Shown: positions 9,986-19,699 of the stretch, piece after piece
Layout of the letters: the number at the start of each line of letters is the position of its first letter
Numbering within the stretch: the first letter of the stretch is position 1
Origin: Acheta domesticus
Lineage: Eukaryota > Arthropoda > Insecta > Orthoptera > Gryllidae
Direction: 5' to 3'
DNA length: 64,000 nt
NCBI GenBank assembly: GCA_031308135.1
Contig: JAHLJT010008446.1
Span: 166,493,285-166,557,284, forward strand
Made by a program: the position numbers and the translations under genes
Notes under the pieces: model-generated
What the model saw: only the letters and a program-made list of their open reading frames with translations
Database searches by the model: none
What the model was told of the DNA's origin: nothing

Positions 9986-11270
9986 TTTTAACGCACATGA
10001 TACCGGAGAGTATTACAGAAGCAAAATATACACAACGATCAGTATGAAGACTGACGGAATTTGAAAGAATTCTGAACTCGTAGCATAATGAAATTAACTT
10101 TGTGTTCAATTCATTTAAGTGGAAATTCCATCTGAGGTTTGTCTGAATTGATGGACCTAAAAATTTTGTTACATTAACATCAGTCAATGGCACACCGTTC
10201 ATTTTCAATGGAGTACAGAATTGTTTATTTGAAATGGAAAACTGCATTGAAACAATTTTTTTAAATTTACTATTAATTTGTTATTTCGGAACCAATTTGA
10301 AACATCTGAAAACAATTTACTATTTACAGTTTCTTTATTACAAAGAATATTTGTATCATCCGCAAAGAGAACTGTTCTTCCGTTTCGAATCGCTAAGGGC
10401 ATATCGTTTACGTTTACAAGGAAAAAAATAGGGCCTAAAATCGAACCTTGTGGGACTCCATGTGCAATTGGCAAAGAACCGGAAAGGTGTGTACATAAAG
10501 TTCCATCATTTCAGTAAGGTATTTCTATTCTCTGAGATCGTAGTTTAAGGTACGAACATAGCCAATCCAGAGCAATACCACGGATTCCATATGAAGGTAA
10601 TTTTGAAAGTAAAATATTATGGTCAATGACGTCAAAAGCTTTTGAAAGATTTAAAAATATTCCAATAGTTGCTTCGTTTTCATCCAATGATGAGGCAACA
10701 ATAGTTGCTTCGTTTTCATCCAATGATGAGGCAACATCTTTAAGAAAAGAAAAAAATGGCGGTTTCCGTAGATTTTGATTTTCGGAGTCCATGTTGGCAA
10801 TCAGAAAACACGTCGTGTTTATTGAGAAAGGTTTCCATTCGCACATAAAAATCTTTCTAATGTATTTGAAAAAACTGACAAAAGAGAAATTGGCCGATAA
10901 TTTTCGATTTAATTTTTGTTGCCTTTTTTGAAGAGCGGCTTAATCTTAGCTGTTTTAAAAATACCTGGAAAAATTCCGCTGCATAAGGATGCATTAAGTA
11001 TTGGAGTTAACGGGTGTATAATGGTAGGCGGACACGTCTTTAACAAACAATCCGGAAATTCAGCCTAACCGGTCGAATATTTATTTTTTAATTTACCGAT
11101 TATTTTGAGAATTTCATAGGAAGAGCCTTCGGAAACGATCATTATGTCTAAGATTTTTAGGGAAACGTCAGATGTTGAATTTTGTGGCTGAAAACCTTTA
11201 GTGAGATCGCCAGCAGTTCTCGAAAAGTATTGGTTAAAGAGACTAGCTACTGTTGCCGGATCGTTCACAT
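9963..11270 (-). pseudogene. LINE reverse transcriptase relic (B1)
   Basis: Reverse transcriptase pieces in order on the minus strand: the start of the fingers (LKNKYSTG at 11075), a degenerate segment, then LSKAFDVIDHNILLSKLPSY with GIRG, then [11 protein letters not shown] and [11 protein letters not shown] (palm, with the catalytic Asp pair retained), then [11 protein letters not shown] and VTKFLGPSIQTNLRW. The frames break at least three times. A perfect 36-base tandem duplication at 10664-10735 repeats the residues ASSLDENEATIV. The protein ends abruptly near 9975. The palm is complete, but the copy cannot make a continuous enzyme. Confidence 0.85.
10664..10735. repeat. Perfect 36-base tandem duplication
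   Basis: Two identical adjacent 36-base units (10664-10699, 10700-10735) beginning AATAGTTGCTTCG. The duplication keeps the frame of the surrounding RT relic and adds 12 residues. Confidence 0.97.
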
Positions 11271-11345
11271 CTCTATCGTTATCGTTAACAACAACGTTTC
11301 AACAAGGTTTCAAGGTATCAACAAGGTTTCTAGTTGATTTGGTCG

Positions 11346-11440
11346 TATTTTTTACTATATTCCACATTTATTTTGTTTTGTTAGTTGAGTTCAAGTATTT
11401 TTTACTATATTCCACATTTATTTTGTTTTGTTAGTTGAGT
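11346..11440. repeat. 45-base tandem duplication with 5-base spacer
   Basis: Two identical 45-base copies (11346-11390 and 11396-11440) beginning TATTTTTTACTATATTCC, separated by TCAAG. It lies in the poorly preserved part of LINE B1 between the endonuclease and the RT. Confidence 0.95.
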
Positions 11441-11929
11441 CCTGATTGTGTTTCATGATTTTAGCCTGCCTTATGACTTTCTTAACAATAATTTGTATTT
11501 TTTGAAGTACAGTAGGAAATCTTGAGATACATCATGATGCTTAGAAATAAAAAGAAAGAACTGGTTTGTTTTTACATGATATTTTAATCCCTTCTGTCAT
11601 CCAAGAATTTCTTTTGCGTGAAATATTTAATTTTCTTTTTTGAAGAGGAAGGCAAGTGTTAAAGTGAAATGTAGCATTAAAAAAAAGAATAATATTTATT
11701 CTTTGTATCAATAGTATTATAAACCGCGTCCCATGATTCCTGCAGTGAGTAATCAATGAATAATTTTATTTACTTTTAGTAAACACTCTACTCTTACGTG
11801 TATTATTATTGTGTCATTGTTCGCAAGTCTTGTAATGGTAAGAATTTGTGCATCGGGATCACTGTATCCTAAATCTTTTGTTACAATTTCATGTCGAGTA
11901 AGTGGTTTTGTTAATTATAATTTGATCGA

Positions 11930-12540
11930 TTGCCTTCTTTGAATTTACTGTAATCCGTGATCCGTGTAATCCGTGGACTTTTATTGTAATATCTAAACTG
12001 AAGGAGTTATTAAATTAAGAAACTGCTTTTTCTCGCAAGATTCGACCAGAAAATCAATGTTAAAATCTCCGCATACAACAATGGATTCAAAAGAACGATT
12101 GATGATTTTGGTTAATGTTATCTCCAGTTTTTCTAAGAACAAAATGCAATTTGCAGCTCTCTTTGTTGGAGGACTGTAGATGCAAAGCAATATCAGTTTT
12201 AGCATAGGAACATGTACAACAGAAATTTCAAATACTCATTTAATTCCGTCAAGGAGATAGAATCGATATTATTTCTAACGTATATACAAGAACCTTCATA
12301 GGACTTTTATGAGATTCTCTTTTTCTACAATAATAGCCTGCAGGGTAAAACTTTGGAATTTGGAGAATGCTAAGGTCCATTAGGAGATAACCAATGTTCT
12401 GTAAAGCAAAGACCTTCCATTTGATTTTAATCGCTCTGTAGAGCTGCCTCGATAAACTCAGTTTTATTTGGAAAGAATTGAACATAATGGTGCAAAATCT
12501 ATTATTTTTTGTAAGTACCTACACGAACGTTTTTTTCTGC
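11930..12540 (-). pseudogene. LINE endonuclease (EEP) relic (B1)
   Basis: An apurinic-endonuclease-like domain that would nick target DNA for target-primed reverse transcription. Visible pieces on the minus strand are FTEHWLSP, then GSCIYVRNNIDS, then LLCIYSPPTKRAA, and VVCGDFNIDF (near 12060), with the catalytic Asp and Asn of the GDFN motif. A weak TRITDYS follows. The pieces lie in different frames and are separated by stops. It lies directly between the SGNH domain and the RT, as expected for this LINE type. The ATG-started frame 12205-11993 covers only the central GDFN part. Confidence 0.75.
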
Positions 12541-12647
12541 TGCATCTGATTATAGTTGCTATATATTTACTCCATTTTAAACCTCGAGTGCGTGGTCGAA
12601 GGTTGTAACGTGTCGGAGCAGTGACAGGTTGTGAGGAAATTGGGGCG

Positions 12648-13345
12648 TCAGGTGTAGATGAATTGGTAGTGGGAATGGAAAAAAACGTGAGTAGGTTCAC
12701 AGGAGGGGGTAAGAGGGTTCGGAATAGGGGGTGGAGAACGTAAGCAAGATGAAAGGGATGGATTTTTGGCAGGAGGCTGCGTAGGACTGGAGTTGATGAT
12801 GTATTGTGCAAGCTTTTCACCGACTGCATGTTTCCAGCAAGGTTCATGGAGACCGTGCTGGGTGAAGTGTTTTAGTGAGAGGAAATTCATTTCAAAAAGT
12901 GTTACATTTGTTTCTCTCAATTGCAGTTTTAGTTGTTGATTTACGTGCTTTATCTCGCGGAATAGTGTTGATCTGTTGTACCAGAAGGGCAGAGTCGAGA
13001 CTACAATGTTAGTATTTTGAGAGGCACATTGTAATTTGTTTACATGTTGTTCAGGTGTAAAGTTACCGCCCAAATTAATGACATTCTGCCCTCCTATGAT
13101 AACGACTGTGTCCTGATTAGTCATTGTCTTCTTGTGGGTGTCCAACTCTGCAGTCACGTCTGCAAACCTCCCGATAGGTTTAAAAATAGACGAGACTGAG
13201 TTGTTGGAGGCTAACTTCCTACTGAGAAGGAAGAGAAGATGGCGACCATGGCTGTCAGCTAATATAATTACCTGTTTTTTAGGCTCAGTAGGAATTTCTT
13301 CGTCTGAACAGAGAAAGGGGAGAATAGCAAATGGGGGTGGTGATT
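12648..13345 (-). pseudogene. SGNH-hydrolase-like domain of LINE (B1)
   Basis: An open frame of about 230 codons on the minus strand. It carries ADSHGR (block I, nucleophile Ser, near 13250), VVIIGGQNVINLG in the place of block III, VSTLPFWYNRS, and HGLHEP with the conserved His near 12850. It ends in a Pro-rich tail. SGNH/GDSL esterase-like domains are known from the first ORF of CR1-type LINEs, where they have been proposed to act on lipids or in RNP assembly. The first ATG in frame (13157) falls after block I, and a stop lies upstream near 13346, so the original start has been lost or lies in another frame. The catalytic Ser and His are retained, while the block III residue normally Asn in GxND reads GGQN. 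A broken remnant, but one of the better-preserved domains here. Confidence 0.75.
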
Positions 13346-14480
13346 AAGAGGACTGATTAATCGGGCCTTCTCTGTCCAACGTACAGTGAAATTATTTTAG
13401 CGTGGCCGCTCAAGGTCAGGACCCTAGAGCTGCCGGAAGAGTTCATTCCTTAAACTTTTCGCTTTACAGGGGAGCACGTCCCTTCCTAGGATATGTTGAC
13501 AGCCCTACTCCAGTTCAGTAAACATTGACCCTGACTATTCGTCTCCGCAAAGTGTCGTGGAATCTGCTCTCGATAGTTTCAATGAGAGTGTAATTTGCCG
13601 CACATTTGATTTAATGCACAGTATCAAGAAATCGTAATTTTTACAGGTACAGACGCGAACGATAGTAAAGACAGTAATACTAATGTTTTTGGAAGGCTAA
13701 TGTTTTTGTTATGGGCAGACGAGCCAGGCGCGAGCGAGCGCCGCCTCCCCACCACTTTTCCAGCTTCCCCCTCTACTCGCGAATCCCAGCGGCCAACCCT
13801 AGAAAAATTTAGCTGTACAATGACACCGCCGCCGGCCGTGCTGCCCGGGGGGAGAGGGATGGCGCTGGTAGAATGAATCTGTGGACGTGAGGAATCTGAG
13901 TTTGACTTACGGTTGAATTAATATTTATATTGCACATGCTTTACTTAAAAGTAATCTTAGCCCTACAGCGCATGGCGTTGCCAAATGGCAACGGCTTCTT
14001 CTTGCATCTTTTTCCTATGTATATTGTGTCCAAGTGTGAACTTTATGCACTGACGTTTCTCGTTAGGCATTGTAGTTCACATTATCTTTAATAGATGGTC
14101 GCTGTTATTATCTCATGGACATCTGTAAGTAGATTGTTACAGCGGCGTCCTTGGTCTTATGAAACCCAATTATTATTTTTTTTTGTTGATGAATATTCAG
14201 AAAATGCCAATATTTGCATCCTTCCAAAAATTTGTGAAGATAATTTGGAGTTTTAAGATTTATATAAATCACTTTTCAACAGAATGTGACATCATATTGT
14301 TGTTATTTTTCCAAAAACATACCGGTTCCCAATTGGCGTCTTCATGCATTCGTGTGTTACAAACTCCTGCCTCATCCTCGTGTTCGGTTGTGGGTTACAG
14401 TAGTTTTCAGGTTTGCTTTTGTGCGTTTAAAGGCGTGTTGGCTTGTCCACATTGTCTACCTGTTCTTCTTTGTGAGATTT
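13346..14480. other. Unassigned; GC-rich patch at 13720-13870
   Basis: The stretch just upstream of LINE B1 (13350-13580) may be its 5' part but shows no recognisable protein. A GC-rich patch with CCGCCGCCGGCCGTGCTGCC-like sequence stands out from its AT-rich surroundings. No gene is supported. Confidence 0.35.
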
Positions 14481-14489
14481 TACAATTTG

Positions 14490-14770
14490 GAAATGGCAAG
14501 AAACAACGAGCAAACATATATATTTGATCATAAATGGTACATTACGGCCATTGACTGAAGACATTATTTTAGAAATCCCTAGTGGAATTGAATGAGATTT
14601 TGATAGTGATAATAGTGACGATGTTTCAACTGTAGATCCAAATACACTATTTCGGGATCTTGATGATGCCCATCAGATGTCAGGCTTGATAAAGTGGATC
14701 ACTGTCCTGAACATGATGAAAACGAAACAATGATGCAAAATTTCTGAGTGCAAAGGCTACTCAAGAATCA
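14490..14770 (+). pseudogene. Possible piggyBac-like transposase N-terminus
   Basis: Across one or two breaks the plus strand reads LRPLTEDIILEIPSGIE, then DFDSDNSDDVSTVDP and NTLFRDLDD. Acidic, Ser/Asp-rich N-terminal segments of this kind are usual in piggyBac-type transposases before the catalytic domain. There is no conserved catalytic motif, and I see no TTAA-flanked terminal repeat here, so this is only a suggestion. It could equally be an acidic segment of an unknown protein. The longer frames in the neighbourhood (14159-14558) have no recognisable features. Confidence 0.2.
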
Positions 14771-16762
14771 AATGCCCAAAATGTTACGTTCATTGATGCT
14801 TGCACAAAGGAAACAATTGTTTCTTTCAATACCACAACTCAAAACATGTGTAAACTGACATGAAACATATTCTTGTTGAATTCCCATAAAGTATTTTAGG
14901 CACGTTATTTAAAGGTTCAAAGGGAATTAATAAAAGTATTTTTATGGTTAATTGTATGTTGTGGGTAATTTTATGTTAATTTCCACACAATCTCTTTTGT
15001 TTGGTCTCAAAATTAATTAGTTATCATGAAGTTTTAATGGATTTTTTGTATTGATTAATACAGCGTTCTCTTTCATGATATATCATTTGGTTCCTGTACG
15101 AATGCATGGTGTTTGCCATTTGCACCAAAAATAAAACCTTTGTTATGTGGACAAAATTGCAAAATATTTTTTTAAAATATTTTTCCGGCATCCTACACAT
15201 TACATTTACTAAGGAGAAAACTTTCATTTATATTTAAAAATTCATGCACTGTAGGGTTAGACACTAGGTACAATGGATGAGATGTTAATGATGAAAAAAA
15301 GTGATGTGGTTATGAAAATGATTTACAATTGGTGCTACATTTCTTCATTGCACTGATCGAAATTGTCAGAGTTCCTGGCTAAGCACCACATTTTCTTTGA
15401 ACTCGGTCTGGCTGGGTGGTACCTTGTTCACTGCGGCATGCGTGATCTTCAGCGTTGCCTCTCCGGGACAATTCAGGGATGCAGGACCCGCACAGTGCCC
15501 ACTTACAGGGCTCGTAAGTGGCCCCACAGCTGGTCAGAGAACTGGCCCAAACGCTGTTGGTAGGACCATGGCAGCAGGAGTCACACACGGTCTTGCGACA
15601 AGGTACTCTCAGGTGTAGGAGATACGAGTCGGGCGTCGTTCACGCCAAAGTGAAATTGAACATGTATTACGAATGATGGTGCAAACAGTGCAGAACTGCC
15701 AAGGGCAGCGTTGTAATGTGCGCGAAGCGCAAGGACTCACGACCCTATCACGCGCGGAGAGTGCACAAATGCGGTTGTGGGCTGGCGGAGGTGCTTCTCA
15801 TGAATCCTCGCGGAGAATATGCCGTCGAGGCTGTTTCGGGGACAAGGGGGGAAGGGCCTTTTGGGGGGCTTGCAGGCCCTTCAGTGAATTTGCGGGTAGC
15901 CGCCGGGGGAAGGCGCGGCCGGCGGTGAGGGTGGCGGCCCGTGGGGGCGCCGGGTCCGCGCGGCGGGTGGCGAGCCTCTGAAGGAGGAAAAGGACGCCGG
16001 CGAGGGCTTTGTAGTGTGTACGGAACATTGTCTTCGAGTGGGCTAGGATGCGTAGCTTCACGTGTTTAGGTTTTGACACGCTTCCTAGCCTGTTTGCGTT
16101 AGTTTGTGCATGCATTTGTCGATGTAAGGGAAGGATTGTGAGGATCAGGAAGACGAGGAAAATCTGTTTCATAGTCTAAAACACTAAATTTCTTTTGAAT
16201 TGCGACTGGATGTGGTGTCTGTGTCTTATGTGCAGTCACGGGTGCACGGTTGGGAAAATTCGCAGTGTTGCTTACTTGTGCCCAACCGTCTGTGTAGAGA
16301 ACGACCTTATCCAACCTTCGGATATGTATATTTAAATTATTGTTTACGTGTGTGAAGGCTTTTAGAAGGTCAGCTTTGGGGGGTGTAGAGAGTAAAAAGA
16401 ATAGAACGAACAGTAGTCATGTCACGAATGCGTATTAATGTACGTGATAAAATTGGAATAAATACAAGAAATTCAGATAAGAGCAACAATCACCTAGCTT
16501 AATATTTTAAAAGTGTAATATTTATGTGTATTCGATAAATTAAAAATTAAGATTTGATACAAGAATGAGATGGTATGCTAACTACAAAATCTATTGAAAG
16601 CTAGTACTTACGGAATTTGGCAATGTGGTTACGTATTTTCGTTCACTTAAGCTGCAACTGTTTAATACAACCTGTCGACTATACTTTACAGTAAATAGAT
16701 AAAGATATTAAGTGAAAATTTGTCTTGAAAATTTAATATTATATTTTTTATTTTATATATAT
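14771..16762. other. Unassigned; GC-rich island 15380-16030
   Basis: A 650-base island much richer in G+C than its flanks, with many overlapping frames on both strands. On the minus strand 16314-16099 a segment reads KKFSVLDYETDFPRLP and could be part of a LINE first ORF, but I cannot confirm it. No reading frame is convincing. The rest is AT-rich without signal. Confidence 0.3.
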
Positions 16763-17199
16763 TGTGATATACCAATTATTCGGGAAAAGAGTAAACAATG
16801 GCAGGTGGTTGCTAGGGGGCTTTGTTGATAATAAGATGGAAGTGGTCGACTTTTTGTGAGGTAGAAAGTTCTGTTGGTTTTTGAATGAGTGATAGTTGTA
16901 ACCATATGTTCTGCGAAGTTATAGTCGTTCACTAAAGTAAAAAAATAAAATTGCTGAGTGTAGTGTAACCTGACAATGATTTAAGTTATTTAGGTGCAGC
17001 TACCGCCAAGATCAGTCAAGAAAAGTTGCGCGGCTAATACGTATTATGAAAACTACAGATGTTTTTGTGTGTAGAAGATTCTATCAGTAGTGATGAAATC
17101 CCACTGTATTGTGAGTATTATATTACGGTTTATTAACAATGTGAACTGTTACGAAGAGATTTGACATTCAGTAACAGGAGAAGAAGCAAATTTGTTACA
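16763..17199 (+). repeat. 5' LTR
   Basis: 437 bases from TGTGATATACC to TTGTTACA, matching 18577-19013 except for about eight substitutions. In a retrotransposon this LTR carries the promoter and transcript start. Confidence 0.95.
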
Positions 17200-17201
17200 A
17201 A

Positions 17202-17218
17202 TGGCGCACCAACTGGGG
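17202..17218 (+). promoter_or_regulatory. Primer binding site candidate
   Basis: TGGCGCACCAACTGGGG begins two bases after the 5' LTR. The leading TGG complements the CCA end of a tRNA. It is similar to primer sites complementary to tRNA-Lys, but I do not assign the tRNA with certainty. Confidence 0.65.
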
Positions 17219-17423
17219 CATATTTTGTTATAATTTATAACAAATTGAACCACGTTTAATATGAGCTTTTATAAATTATAACAAATTGATCTAAAGGAAT
17301 CTGAAATTTATGGATTGACATATGAAATTAACTTGTAATTATAAGAAAAGCCAAAACCATTTCATTGAAGTTATTTAAAAAGAATTTGATAGAGAAAATT
17401 TTAATTTGCATTAGAATTTCAAG

Positions 17424-18320
17424 ATGGAGACTAGAAGTAAGAAAGCCCGTTCTGAAAATGTCGAAGTAGATAACATGGCGGCTAACGAAACGAATCCCGA
17501 AGGAGACATTTCGCGAGAATTAGTTGAGGTAGAACAGAAAGAAAAGGAAGTAGCGGCGGCACCATTAAACAATACGGAATCTAGTAATTTAATAATAATT
17601 AAAATGTTAGCTGAAATGAAGGTAGATATGAATGCTAAACTAGAGAATATAAAGATAGAAATGAATAATCAGGCACAAGAATTTAAGAATTTTCGTGATG
17701 TAATACGTGATGAAATATCGCAGTTACGGACCGATACATTAAGTGAATTTAGTAATATTTATTCAAAAATGGAATCTTTTAATTGCCAAGCAATTCAAAT
17801 ACAGAAAGAACAAAATGATTCTTTTAATAAAATCAATTCTGAAGATATAATTTTACAGGAAAATGTTACAGCATTAGGGCAAGAAGCATTACAAGACCAA
17901 AAATGCAAAAAATTGACGAACGTCGAATCACGTACAGAACATTTAAAGAGAATATCACAGCAACATGGCGATAAAATAAATAATATTGAAATAAAGATGG
18001 TTGTTACAAATAATAATAAAAATACGCTGATAATTTATGATAATTTGAGGGAAGCAGCTGCAAGAAGGAAGCTGAAGCAAAGGCAATATTTTAAAGGTGT
18101 ATATAATGTGGGTGACGAAGTATTGATTAGAGTACCACAAGTATCGTCGGTAGATAAAAAACTATTTTATAAAATTTTTCCTTTGTATAAAGGACCGTAC
18201 CGGATTGACAAAGTACTGAGTAAAAATGCTGTAATTTTAAAGGATGAAAATGGTCAACAGATGGGGACATACAATTATAGGAATATTAAGCCTTATAAAA
18301 GGGACGATACCCATGATTAA
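17424..18320 (+). CDS. Gag-like coiled coil fused to integrase C-terminal module
   Basis: An uninterrupted 298-residue frame, the only protein of the LTR element. Residues 1-45 are charged (METRSKKARSENVEV). Residues about 55-200 are Lys/Glu/Gln/Asn-rich with heptad spacing, consistent with a coiled-coil gag N-terminal region. From about residue 208 the sequence changes to REAAARRKLKQRQYF, YNVGDEVLIRVP and FPLYKGPYRI. This is the C-terminal GPY/F module of Ty3/gypsy integrases, which binds DNA. No CCHC knuckle, protease, RT or integrase DDE core is present. It reads as an internal deletion joining gag to the end of pol in frame. The young LTRs and the open frame are compatible with recent mobilisation in trans. 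The start at 17424 is the first ATG after the primer site. Function of the hybrid protein is unknown. Confidence 0.85.
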   Translation: METRSKKARSENVEVDNMAANETNPEGDISRELVEVEQKEKEVAAAPLNNTESSNLIIIKMLAEMKVDMNAKLENIKIEMNNQAQEFKNFRDVIRDEISQLRTDTLSEFSNIYSKMESFNCQAIQIQKEQNDSFNKINSEDIILQENVTALGQEALQDQKCKKLTNVESRTEHLKRISQQHGDKINNIEIKMVVTNNNKNTLIIYDNLREAAARRKLKQRQYFKGVYNVGDEVLIRVPQVSSVDKKLFYKIFPLYKGPYRIDKVLSKNAVILKDENGQQMGTYNYRNIKPYKRDDTHD

Positions 18321-18447
18321 AGATTATTGACAAGGAATGAATAATTGTAAATAGTATTTTGTACATATTAAAATGTAAATAGTTTTAAAGCTGCAACAAA
18401 CAAGATATGTGTTGTGTGAAGTGCAAAGTGTCAGTGAAAACAGTGTA

Positions 18448-18524
18448 ATGAAGCAAGAATGCTTAAGCAAGAGTGCTTAATGTAGCAAGAGTGAGTAAAT
18501 GAAGCAAGAGTGCTTAATGTAGTT
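18448..18524. repeat. Short tandem motif AAGCAAGAGTGCTTAATGTA
   Basis: Three to four imperfect repeats of GCAAGAGTGCTTAATGTA between the end of the coding frame and the polypurine tract of the LTR element. Confidence 0.8.
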
Positions 18525-18563
18525 TTGTCATTTAGTTATGTTGCAGCAAACCAAATGACGCTT

Positions 18564-18575
18564 GGAGAGGGGAAG
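18564..18575 (+). promoter_or_regulatory. Polypurine tract
   Basis: GGAGAGGGGAAG immediately before the 3' LTR. Such tracts prime plus-strand DNA synthesis in LTR retrotransposons. Confidence 0.8.
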
Positions 18576-18576
18576 C

Positions 18577-19010
18577 TGTGATATACCAATTATTCGGGAA
18601 AAGAGTAAACAATGGCAGGTGGTTGCTAGGGGGCTTTGTTGATAATAAGATGGAAGTGGTCGACTTTTTGTGAGGTAGAAAGTTCTGTTGGTTTTTGAAT
18701 AAGTGATAGTTGTAACCATATGTTCTGCGAAGTTATAGTCGTTCACTAAAGTAAAAAAATAAAATTGCTGAGTGTAGTGTAACCTGACAATGATTTAAGT
18801 TATTTAGGTGCAGCTACCACCAAGATCAGTCAAGAAAATTTGCGCGGCTAATACGTATTATGAAAACTACAGATGGTTTTGCGTGTAGAAGATTCTATCA
18901 GTAGTGATGAAATCCCACTGTGTTGTGAGTATTATATTACGGTTTATTAACAATGTGAACTGTTACGAAGAGATTTGGCATTCAGTAACAGGAGAAGAAG
19001 CAGATTTGTT

Positions 19011-19013
<3 letters not shown>
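18577..19013 (+). repeat. 3' LTR
   Basis: 437 bases, the same length as the 5' LTR and about 98 percent identical by eye. It ends TTGTTACA and is followed directly by a TA microsatellite. Confidence 0.95.

Positions 19014-19060
<47 letters not shown>
19014..19060. repeat. (TA)n microsatellite
   Basis: A perfect TA run of about 47 bases. It is the target in which both the LTR element (left) and the long-TIR DNA element (right) are embedded. Confidence 0.97.
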
Positions 19061-19063
<3 letters not shown>

Positions 19064-19699
19064 GGTGTCCAAAAGCTCCCGTTACAAAAAAATACCCCAA
19101 ATTCTGTGTTGCACGTCATGAAAAATGGCAGGTCCAGTTTTTCCGAAAAAAATTTTGTCTTTGAGAAAATTGAGTTTAAAAGTCACTTCCGGGCCGCGAA
19201 ATTCAAACCGGCCGCTACGACACTGCAGACGGCGGCGACTCCTTCTGCGCGGAGCATTTCCTCGTTTCTCCGCGTAAACGGTGAAACAGTCGAGTCGAGT
19301 ATTCTGTATAAAAATAATAAAAGCATCGCGTAGCTTACACTAGAAAACGTTAATAGTATAAAATGTTTGTAGGTTCTGTTTAATAAATATTTTAAAAGTA
19401 CTTATTGAAAATTTAGTTTTGTTCAAAATGATAGCCACGGTACACGGCGGCGTAAACGTAAATGATGAACACATCCAACACATGAAAAATATTGAATCTC
19501 CTGGAATACTCGAATTGTTATTTTTAGCACATATTCATATGAACTAGTGCCTTGGGCTTAAGACTGCCACATGAAGATTATTCTAAATGTCGTGATAAAC
19601 AAAAAAAGGGTTTCGGAAATGAAATATTTGTTCATGAAAATACCGAGTTTATTGATTATCTCCGGGCACGGCATTCGAATTGATGCCTCTGGCAGTCAT
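19061..19699 (+). repeat. Left terminal inverted repeat
   Basis: Includes GAAAAATGGCAGGTCCAGTT, a GC-rich stretch with CACTGCAGACGGCGGCGACT, and GGTACACGGCGGCGTAAACG. Homology with the right arm continues to about 19699, where TCTGGCAGTCAT still matches. Frames through the arm are not coding. Confidence 0.9.

Larger units (their letters stand above)
9963..13345 (-). mobile_element. Non-LTR retrotransposon, SGNH-endonuclease-RT (family B, copy 1)
   Basis: A decayed LINE reading from about 13345 down to 9963. Its order is SGNH-hydrolase-like domain, basic Pro-rich linker, exonuclease-endonuclease-phosphatase (EEP) domain, reverse transcriptase, and the start of the C-terminal region. The RT style ([41 protein letters not shown]) resembles the CR1/L2/Daphne group; the exact clade is tentative. 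The 3' end is missing: similarity stops in dispersed repeat X at about 9975. A second copy of the RT half lies at 46010-47455. Confidence 0.85.
16763..19013 (+). mobile_element. Non-autonomous Ty3/gypsy-type LTR retrotransposon
   Basis: A complete 2,251-base element: two 437-base LTRs (TG...CA ends), a primer-binding-site-like sequence right after the 5' LTR, one 298-codon frame, a short tandem-repeat stretch, a polypurine tract, and the 3' LTR. It is flanked by ATAT on both sides (16759-16762, 19014-19017), consistent with a 4-base target duplication inside an AT-repeat. The LTRs differ at only about 8 positions by eye, so the insertion is young. Protease, RT, RNase H and the integrase core are absent, so movement would need enzymes from a full-length relative. 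Confidence 0.93.

Noticed and set aside
14159..14558. Cys/Phe-rich frames of 122 and 90 codons as a secreted or membrane protein
   Set aside because: Overlapping frames with no signal-peptide logic, no family resemblance and AT-rich bias; nothing supports translation.
15380..16030. GC-rich island as a host promoter or exon
   Set aside because: No splice-bounded open frame with recognisable protein and no conserved domain; left unassigned.
17955..18140. Minus-strand frame opposite the gag-integrase frame
   Set aside because: A shadow of the plus-strand coding frame, with no motif.
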